Below, in pieces: positions 46,311-56,900 of a stretch of DNA of 64,000 nt. The DNA comes from Echinarachnius parma (taxonomy: Eukaryota > Echinodermata > Echinoidea > Clypeasteroida > Echinarachniidae): positions 37,501 through 101,500 of the forward strand of contig JBAMJV010003990.1 in assembly GCA_037951105.1 (NCBI GenBank). The letters run 5' to 3'. Numbering within the stretch: position 1 is the stretch's first letter; each line of letters starts with the position of its first letter. Under the pieces are notes generated by a model that saw only the letters and a program-made list of their open reading frames with translations, was not told the DNA's origin and did not search any database. The translations under genes were made by a program, and so were the position numbers.

Positions 46311-46747
46311 TTAAAGGGGACCACCAGGCAAAGAACAGCACATTATTATATGTTTTGGTACCGTTTTGTGATATCAAATAGATACCCAACATTTTGCAAA
46401 GGGTTGTGTAATTCATAAACAAAGCAATTAATTTCCACCACTTACGGAACCACTGCTATTTCCTGGTTCCATACGGGCCAACCATTTGCGAGTGCGCCAA
46501 TGCTATTCACGCGTACGTTTGTAGACAATATATTCCCGGGCGATTCGTTCGCTCTGCACACATTGCAATTCACCGCACGCACCGCAATTCAGACCGCATG
46601 AACGCATGCTTTAGAATGGTGATGCGTTTCCAATTTTTTTTTTTTTTTCTGGAAAAATATTTTTGTATACTTGTTGATGGAATGGAAGACTAAAGATGTT
46701 ACCTTTCTTTAATAAGAATATTATTTTTGGGTGGTGGTACCCTTTAA
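46311..46747. mobile_element. MITE family M5 (copy 1)
   Basis: Starts TTAAAGGGGACCACCAGGCA and ends GGGTGGTGGTACCCTTTAA. A second, inverted copy lies at 7128-7530. Confidence 0.82.
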
Positions 46748-47399
46748 GATCTGAACATTTTTAACCGTGCATGAAGTTCGGTGACGAAGACTATTGCGTA
46801 GAATGAGGGTATCATAAATGTTCACCTCTTGAATCATCAATGTTGTTTCAATCATCAGAAGTTCACTAATGGTAAAAATAAACGGAAAAAAGAGAATAAT
46901 TCCTTAATTCCATTATGTCACTTATCTGTCCATTATTACGGAAAATACATAATATAAAATGTACTGATATTATTCTAAGTAGGTATTTGAGTAGCTGATA
47001 AAGTAACTATGCATTTCAGGTAGATTATGTATGATTAGTAGGCAGATAATAAGATAAAGTAGGTGCTTCACTTGATATGGAATATTGATCTTGTTTGGAG
47101 CAAACATTTTCGCGACTTTTGAATCACTTTTAACAGTCCACCATACGTAATGTCAACAAAACCTTAAGTTATTCTACTACAATTGATTCACCGTGGGATT
47201 AATTTGATAATCAGTAATTTAAAAATGTATAGTATTCCCTTCGAACAAAACTTCCATCCGATAATTGCCACATACGATGCACAATGTAGTAGAGAAAGAA
47301 TATTGATTTGTAATAAAGTAATTATAAATGGCATCATTGTTTTCAATGTTCAAATTATATTCACCTTTCAAACGAAGGTCTGAAGCGGTCGACACCATG

Positions 47400-47940
47400 T
47401 GGTGCAATCTGGTGGTGGTGGTGGTGGTGCTTGCGGTTGAGGTGTTGGTGATGGTGGTGATGATGGCGATGGCAGCTGTGGTGATAGTACCGTTGACGAT
47501 GTTATATCGAGTTGCTTACGAAGTCATCGTGGTGCTGTTGGTGGTGGTGGCTGTGCATGGGGGAGGCCTTCGCCGCGATGTCGCCGTAAACGTAAGTGCA
47601 GTTCACCACACAGTAGTAATTGTCTGTCATATATAGTGAATAAGAAAAAAAGGGGGGGGGGGGGCTGCCTCTCAGGAATTTCCACAGGGTTCGCCCTCGG
47701 TAAAAGGAGAGGAATTATGAGCTGCAGTGTGTCTGGTGATGACATTGGTGACGGTGGTGGCCGAGGTGTTGGTCATGGTGCAGGTATCATAGTAGTGGTT
47801 CATCAGATGACGTTGGCCCCATGGTCGTCCGCCTGTGGGTGCGATGACGAAGTGGTTGACGGAAATGCGGTTGGAGACACAATAGTAACGGTCTGTTCTG
47901 TATAAGGAATGACATAAAGGGAAAAGGCAGCTGACCTCTG
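47400..47940 (-). repeat. Tandem duplication holding the possible last L1 exon and a decayed twin
   Basis: Two related units (about 47400-47670 and 47700-47940) share a CAGGGTTCRC segment, then a CACCACCACC-rich stretch, and each has an acceptor-like cag. The right unit could be the last L1 exon; the left ends in stops. Confidence 0.5.
47803..47897 (-). CDS. L1 possible last exon (short PTS-rich end and stop)
   Basis: A good acceptor (pyrimidine-rich, ttatacag) is followed in phase 1 by EQTVTIVSPTAFPSTTSSSH, PQADDHGANVI and a stop. The phase matches the mucin donor at 48193 and the composition continues the mucin theme, which would make L1 a secreted protein with no membrane anchor. A degraded tandem copy lies at about 47400-47670. 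Expression evidence is needed. Confidence 0.35.
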
Positions 47941-50900
47941 GGTAGTCTCCCAGGGTTCACGTTTGGTTATAAGGAAGAAATGTCTGGTTAGTGAATGATG
48001 ATTACATAGACACCAAAAATATCGTTTCTTGAATCACTACTAATGACCAGCGTTCGTGAACAAGAAAAATACAAAAGCGCGCAATGCATAATAATGAAAA
48101 AATGGTTTGAAGAAACACACAATGGTTAAATAAATGGTTAAGGTTAGGGTTAGACATACACACAATCTCCTTTTCTGGAACAATACTTATACCTGCTGGA
48201 GCAGTAGTTGTAGCTGATTCGGTGGCAACAGTTGGTGTGCTTAAATGTGTTGTAGTAGCTGTTGTGGTAGGTTGCCTTGTTAGGACTGAGGTGGTAGGTA
48301 ATGTTGTGACTAGCTGGGTAGTGGTTCCCGCTGGTGTTGTTGCTAAAGTTGTAGTTGGAGTAGTTGATGTGAGGGTGACGGTAGTTGTCAAAGGCAACGT
48401 CGTGGTAGATGAAGGTGCTGTAGTGGCGAACGTGGTCGTTGGAAGGGTTGTGGTTGTGGTAGTGGTGGGCTGCACAGTTGTGTTTGTAGTTGGAGTTGTT
48501 GATGTGATGGTGACGGTAGTTGTCATAGGCAACGTCGTGGTAGATGAAGGTGCTGTAGTTGCTAACGTGGTCGTTGGACGGGTTGTGGTTGTGGTAGTGG
48601 TGGGCTGCACAGTTGTGGTTGGCAATGTGGTAGACAATGTAGTCGATTCAAAAGTACTACTTTCTAGAGTTGTGATCGGCGGTAGCGTGGTTGTGGAGCT
48701 GGATGTTGTTGTTGTTGTCGTTGTAGCCGATTGAGTAGTGGTACTTTCGGGAGTTGTGGTTGGCAAAGCGGTTGTGGCAGCGGTGGTAGTAAGAGGCAAA
48801 GTGGTCGGTGAAGTGGTAGACTGGGTAGTAGTTGCCGAGGTTGTAGGTGGAAGTGTTGTTGTAGGAACTACAGTCGTGGCGGTCGTAGTCGGCTGAGTAG
48901 TGGTCTGAGTTGTGGTAGCCAATGTTGTAGTTGGTAAAGTAGTTGTCGCCACAGTGGTAGTTACGGCAGTTGTGGTAACGGTTGGATCTGCAATATGTTT
49001 TTTTGTTTCAAAGAAGAAACAAACGTGACAATACATGTATAATAAAACTCTTAACAAACGCGAAAAGATTAATATTATCTGAATACTTTTGTACTACATC
49101 CGTACATTCAGCATTCATACAATTTAGTAGTCTGGCTAAGAATGTATTTTTATATTTTCTTCCTAAAATGACTGAAATCAATCACAAAAATTAAAAAGAA
49201 ATCACCAGCAACATTTTAATAGTGATGTTCTCATGCATACATTATGACAGTATGGAAGATCTTTAAAACAAATGTTGCGCACCATGAAACCTTGAACTTT
49301 ATCATAAATATTCTAAATCTAAAATCACATATAAGCTGCCTGTTTATCTATTTATAGTAAAACTCAAATTCAAATGCTGCCTCTTTAAAATCCTTTCATT
49401 CACATTCCAGTAATTTGTATTAATATGAAATGTGATTATTTTGAACTTAATTTGTACAAGTCTGACAGGGATTCAGTGGCGAGGCCAGGATTTCTCCGAG
49501 GGGCTCCAACCTGCAAACGCGTAAGCGCAAGCCGCTTCCGGTGGGGTCCGGCCCCTGAATCTGTTGGAGCCTTAGCTATTCAAAGACCCAATTAAATGAG
49601 GAGTGTGTGTGAGGGGAGGGGAGGGGGGGGGGGGGGGGGGTGGGGCGTGCTCGGACCCTGAAGCACGCTACGCGACTGCATGGATATGATATTGCTATCG
49701 TTCGGATAAGTAGGCTTTCACTACCTACTTCATTAATGTTTATAACGAAAACGACAATTACACGCAATGCAACAACAAATTTCTTGAAATATAACCCGTT
49801 AGTAAATACGGAAGGTAAACGTATTACTTTATAATAATCTATTATTCACATGTTTTATTATTCAAAATGATATTTAAAAAAACGAGAGGTACTACAATCG
49901 TTTGTCATTAAACAATACGTTTGATTTGTTTTAGGTTTATTATGTAGTTTTGGCCAATATGAAATTATACTATTTTTTGGTTTAATCTGTGTTCCGGAAC
50001 TCAAGGGTTTGTGCACTAATAAATAACTAACCACGAATCACACAAATGTAGGGACGAGGTAGATCACAGGTCCTCGGAAACCAACCCGAAACAGTGCTCG
50101 ATGCCCTTCTATTAGTAGTGCATATGGTAGACAACGGACCGGGATAAGGAGCAGCGAAATTTGTGTACGAGAGGATCTCCGTAGTCCCGTATTTAACCGG
50201 TTGCATGACGGCGCTCAGGTTTTTTTGTTGCACACCAATCCAAGCTTCGGTTATACTGGATATGAATAAAGCAGGATATTACGTACAATGAATAAATACA
50301 TAAGTTCATCAATTACACACAAATATCAAAGATATCAATAATTATAACATGAGTACATATTATTTATTTCAATAAATGAATAATGCATTGACAACAGTGT
50401 CACATTATATTAAATTCAATTCCATTTTAAAAGGCATTTGAATGTGATTAAGCTTCATTAAAATGTATTAGTTTACACTTGAATTCATGGGCGTAAGAGA
50501 GCACATATTTCACGAGGAGGGGGGGGGGGGGGGGGAGGGGAGAGGGGGGCTGAGGTCTTTTGTCGGAATAATTATCCATACCATTTTTCACCTGGCAAGC
50601 ACAAAAAAAGAAAAAGCCTCTTCGATGCCCGAAAATTATGTTTTTGAAGTCCGAAAATAACATAATTTTCCGAAAATGACGTTGTTTTGCTCTGAAATAT
50701 CATGAGTTTGGCCGAATATTACATGAGTTTGCCCGAATGTGACACCAATTTGCCCGAATATGACATAGTTTTGCCCGAATACAACATGACTTTGCCCGAA
50801 TACAACATGACTTTTCCCGAATATGACATTGATTTGCACGAATGTGACATAGTTTTGCCCGAATTTTACATGTTTTTGCCAGAATTGCCAGAATCCTCTG

Positions 50901-53900
50901 CATATATCATTGTACGAACTACGTACATAACCTAATCACCCTACCATTTAAAAATTGGCCTTGATCCTATTTGTAAATCCCCTTTCTGCAAACGTACCAC
51001 TACAACAGTCATTATTGCTCATTACTAGCTGGAGAACACGTGCATTTTCCCGAAACAAATATTTGATTTGCAGATAATTATGACGCTATATTAATGTCTA
51101 ATTACCCGAGTGTCGGGAGGTAAGCGTTAATTTCTTCGTCCTCCGTGGCGTTCAAGATGGTCGCGAGCTCGAAGTCAAAGCCGAACATCGAACTGGCCGA
51201 CGAGCACGCCTTAGCCGCATTCGACGCCGTCTGCATTTCCCGCGAAATCCAGAAGCATCTCGGGTGTGCCGAGTTTGCTGGAATGGGAATTGTGTTCGGG
51301 GGGCAGTCTGCAATGGGAGAAATGAACAGAATGCATGGTGTGGCGTTGATGTGCACAATCGGGACACGCGCCATTTATCCAGATGACATGATTTATCCAA
51401 GACATGTTTGCATGAAATTAAAATAATGAAATAATGTTTGCAACACTGGAATAAAAAAGGAGTAGAAACGTTGTACAATAAACAAGCTAATGAAAATACA
51501 ATGTTTACTGTTCTTATCGGGATCTAGTAACCTTGTAGACAAGTGAACAAAGTGATGACAGTTTGTTGTATAACATGTGTATTTTTTTTTCTGATATGCC
51601 CACTTGGTTATAGGAAAATGTCACTTAAATGGATGCTATATGCTTGGGTAATGAGCGAAAATGCAAATTGATATTCACTAACTCATTGCCTTGACTTTAT
51701 ACACAGTTATACATTTCCAGTGGATAATTAAATGACCGAACACTCGTAAACACATTTTTAACGAAAGGGAAATTAAAAAAAATTATCCATGCGAATACGA
51801 GTGGTAATACGAATACAACAAGGTATGGGAGAACCACTAGCTAAGATATTTAAGTAAATGTTGTGGATTTGGACGATCTTTAATACTAGATCCCTTCAAT
51901 AGTAATGTTGTTGAGAGGAAATTGGAGACGTGCGTTGTACACCAATACACAAACTAAAGGAAATGGAACGAGTACATATCTTACTATAGCAATATTATTG
52001 ATAGGAACGGGAAATAGGAGACGTTGTACACCAAAACACAAACTAAGGAGCGTACAATGATTACTTATCTTGCTGGTAAGGTTGTTGATAGGGCCCGGAA
52101 AGAAGAAACGTTGTGCAATAATAAATAAATTAAAAGAAAATGCAACGGTTACTTTCCTTGCTACTAATGTGTTGATAGGACCCGGAAAGTGAAATCGTTT
52201 TACATCAATACTACACAAGGTAACACAAATATATCTCGTACTGCATGTAGGCCTACTAGTAATATTGTTGATCGTGTTGATATGACTTGGATAGTAGAAA
52301 CGTTGTACAACAATATAAAAACTTAAGACAAAGCAACAATTTGTTATCCTACGGGCACTGCTGTTGATAGGGTCAGGAATGTAGAATCGTTGTAAAAACA
52401 ATACACATGCAACATACTAAAGACAGTGAAATTATGACTACTCTTACTAGTAATGTTGTTGATAGGTCCAGGAACAACTTGGCAGACGAGGGCAGGTGGA
52501 GTCTCATCCGCGCCGAATGAGCATGGAATATCTTTCCATTTCTTATCCTCCTTCAGTCGTGAACATCTACCCCCATCGTACGAATCCCAAAGGCTCCACG
52601 TGATCGGCATGGTGGTCATGACGTCACGCCATTCGCCCTGCACATTTAGGTCCGTGACACCCATCCAGCACATACTGTGACGTGTAACATAGGATATGAC
52701 ATGGTTAAAGTGGACCTGAAGTAATTTGTAAACTTTGATAGTTGTCAGCATTGTATGTCACGTTACCGTAGTGACAGTCATGACATAACGTCGGTTTTTT
52801 TTTATGACGCCTATAGTTAGCAAATACATGAAGCTTAACCTAGAAAACGAGAGGCATAAAGGTGTACTCAGGTCAGAATATGATTTTAGGTTTATATGCG
52901 AGCATTTACATTCATCATGACGCCATGTTATTTGTTCTGCATACGTTTTTCGATGAAAGTGACGCCCATCCAGCACGTAGGCCTACTTTACGTTTTACAA
53001 AGAAAATGAATACGTGAGACCGGTCTTCAAGCTATTCATTGCCCTTGCCCTTTCATTGTCAAGAACATCATGTGCCACATGACCTTATGAAAATCATTTA
53101 GTGACGATTACATTAAGCACAGTCTACAAACAACAACAGAGAAGTCATTTTCCTGACATAATATGTACTGTACTGTACGTAATGGAATCGCAAAGGACAC
53201 GCAAGTATTTAATTCCAATACTTACTCCCCGTCGACAAAATTCTTGACACGGCTGGCCACGAATTCGTTCTCCAGGGTGTCGAATATTACGGGGATGTCG
53301 CCTTGATACCAGTCGCGGCAGGATTGGCGTGCCAGGATCATGCTGAAGATCATGGAAGGATTAGGGTAATAACAGAACCCTGTATTTGGACTGAGGTGGC
53401 CACCGATGCAGAAGGAATTCTCTGTGAAAGATAATAACAGTAGGCAAGCATGGGTACGTCAAAATCGGTTAGACAAAAATAATTGACTGAATGATTGCTA
53501 GTTACTAAAAGTGTATTTTAATTAACCCCACGAAGAAGAAAAAGAAGAATAAGGAGAAGAAGAAGAAGAAGAAGAAGAAGAAGAAGAAGAAGAAGAAGAA
53601 GAAGAAGAAGAAGAAGAAGAAGAAGAAGAAGAAGAAGAAGAAGAAGAAGAAGAAGAAGAAGAAGAAGAAGAAGAAGAAGAAGAAGAAGAAGAAGAAAGAA
53701 GAAGAGGAGGAGAAGTGACATTGTTAAATTTTAAGCAACGTAATAATTGTTATAATAAATAATTGTCTCCGCGTTCGTTTCGTTATTATCTAGTTTAACC
53801 GCTGTGTGATGGGAAGGATGGCAAAATACTTTGAAGACCCAGGACTTCCGGCCAGAAAAAGTTTCAGCAGCAAATTGAAGCTTTATGTATTAAATATTAA

Positions 53901-56900
53901 GAATAAGAATAATGATGTTTTGTCAAACGTACTTGGAACCTTGCAGATGTAATTGTAGTCGGCATGGTTGCATTGGTACCGGTTCCAATAGCCAAGGTCG
54001 GGATGAACGGTACCGCACATGGTAGGTTCCGGTCCATAATATGGGCCTGAGGTCTTCTGGAACGAGAGTGGTGTAGTCGTGCCGAGCTCCACAAGGGTAT
54101 ATGTGAAGTCTGGTTGCTGGAAGTCCTGTGCACTTATCCATGCTTGAGGAGTGGTCGCCTGTCTGTAAGGTGGTGACATTAAAAGGATCTACATGTACTT
54201 TGTTGGCATGTGCAAACACTGATGAATGGTTGATACAATGTATAATATAATACGTGTGGTTTGCGGTTGCATCATGTGAGATGGGTGGATTGGTGAGTCC
54301 TGAAAAGGACTATGGTAGTCCTAGAAAGGACTGTTGGTAGTCATAGAAAGGACTGTTGGTAGTCCTAGAAAGGACTGTTGGTGTAGTCCTGAAAAGGACT
54401 GTTGGTATTCTTTCTAGGAGAGTCCTAAAAAGAACTGTTGGTAGTCCTAGAAAGGACTGTTGGTAGTCTCTGAAAGGACTGTTGGTAGTCCTAGAAAGGA
54501 CTGTTGGGATAGTCCTGAAAAGGACTGTTGGTATTCTTTCTAGGAGAGTCCTAAAAAGGACAGTTGGTAGTCCTAGAAGAGACTGTTGGTAGTCCTAGAA
54601 AGGACTGTTGGAATAGTCCTGAAAAGGACTATTAGAATTGCGAGGAGAGGGTGGATGGTAGGAGGGGCTCGACGTTTCGAATAGGTTGACTATCCGTCGT
54701 CAGGAGTGGGGAATTGTCGAGCCCCTCCTACCATCCACCCTCTCCTCGCAATACCAACAGTCCCTTTCAGGACTATTCCAACAGTCCTTTCTAGGACTAC
54801 CAACAGTCCTTCCTAGGACTACCAACTGTCCTTTTTATATGACTCTCCTAGAAAGAATACCAACAGTCCTTTTCAGGACTATCCCAACAGTCCTTTCTAG
54901 GACTACCAACAGTCCTTTCTTGGACTACCAACCGTCCTTTCTAGGACTACCAACAGTCCTTTCTAGGACTACCATAGTCCTTTTCAGGACTCACCAATCC
55001 ACCCATATCACATGGCATGCATGGTGCAACCGCAAACCACACGTATTATATACACCACCATGGAAACCGATACTTACAAGCAACATTTAACAATGTATAT
55101 TGTTATTATCTGATATGTCCACTAGGTGTGGTGTGAAAATGTCAAGTTAAATGTCGTTATATGACCGAGTAATGAGCAAAAATGCAAAGTGATATTCGCT
55201 AACTCATTGCACTGACTTTGTACAAGGTTATGACTATCCAGTATATAGTTTAATATCTGAACACTTCAATCGTAAATATCAGGGAAATTAGAAAAACCGA
55301 AACCTGTCCTAAGCTTTTATTGTTAATACGAATACAACAAGGTTTGAGGGACCCGCTAGCAACCCAATTGGCCTTTGAGGATTTGCCGATTTGGACAATG
55401 ATACAACAATTCACTAAACTTACTTAGAAATCTAGCGGTTCGCACATACCTCGATGTACCAATAAAAGCATGGAACCGGTTACGGTTCTACCGAATTTAT
55501 CTTTCTTCATAAAGATATTGATAACATAAGTGTTCGGATTTGAAAGTGTCCACGAGAGACTTCAAACATGTATACAGTTAGTGTAACGTATTAACATATA
55601 TATACCTTTGCATTTTGGCTCATTACTTGGTCATACAGAATTTATTTACAATGGAATTTCCACACATCACCCAGTGGAAATACCTATCAGGTTTAAGACA
55701 CGCAAATTATTAACCATTCGTCAGTGCTTGCACAATTCAACATAGTTAATATATCCCCGTAATATCAACTTATAAGGATTTGTCTAAATATGAAGTCGGT
55801 CCATATCTCTGTTGTAAAGAAAGTATATACTTATAACAAATTGTATTCCTTGAGTTGTAGTGTTCTTAAACTTAACCAAGCTACCCTATAGCAGTATAGT
55901 AAGGCATATCAAGCATTACACATAATATATTCCTGTCAGTCCCTCATTTGGTCAAGGTGAACCTGTTGCAGTAGGAGAGTAACTTGTCAATTTGTATTAC
56001 GTGAAGTGCACATTATCCACTCCATGAAGAGCATTTTAGCTATGCTTACCCGAAAGTGTTCAGGTAAGACTTGAATGCATCATTCATGTCCTCATCGACG
56101 ACCACAGCCAACGTCATTCCCTTCGTCGTGCAGTCCTCGTCCGCCTCAAGAGCCTTGAACACGTTGTGTGAAAACCAGAAGCGTTCTCTCTCCGAGCCAA
56201 CGTCTATCGGCAGGGTATTAGGTGGGCATTCTAGATAAAAACAAACGACAAAATGATACAAAAAACACACACAAAAATATTTTTTTAAATGTGTTAGCGT
56301 CAGTTGGTATAATCCCCATGGATTGTAGATTATCCCCTCTTAAGGAGTGGTCACATTGGACACGACTCCCCACGACTAGACCCACGAATGCAGTACGCAT
56401 TGGTACAAATCTATGGCAAGCCGTTTTTAACATTTATTCCTATTTCTTCATATCAAGAATTCAATTCTTGATATCAAGAAATCGAATTCTTAATATCAAG
56501 AAATGCATTCTTGATAATCAAAAAATGCATTCTTGATATCAAGAAATGCATTCTTGAAAGAAATACTTTTCTGTATTGGTAATACTTGATATCAAGAAAT
56601 AAACTGATATCAATAATTCAATTATTGATATCAAGAAATAGGAATAAATGTTAAAACGGCTTGCCATAGATTTGTACCAATGCGTACTGCATTCGTGGGT
56701 CTAGTCGTGGGGAGTCGTGTCCAATGTGACCACTCCTTTCGGGAAAACAGCTAAACCAATACATTAACCCATTTCCTGCTAATAATTGTAAGTACCATAA
56801 CATACGTTTTAAAATATTATCTACCTTACACGAATTCATGTAGGACGATTAAATATAGAATGAAATCCAGACAGGTTGGAGGGCGATTGTCATGCTAGAC

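Noticed and set aside
48222..48734. Val-rich plus-strand ORF of 170 codons
   Set aside because: Antisense of the L1 mucin exon.
51886..52401. 171-codon ORF with repeated FPGPINN-like motifs
   Set aside because: It is the translated minisatellite derived from the end of the CTLD 3 exon, in another frame; not a separate protein.
53518..53721. Poly-Leu ORF
   Set aside because: GAA microsatellite on the opposite strand.
54300..55000. CRISPR-like regular repeats
   Set aside because: Units are palindromic, contiguous and mirrored across a loop, with no unique spacers, in an animal genome; this is a fold-back element.
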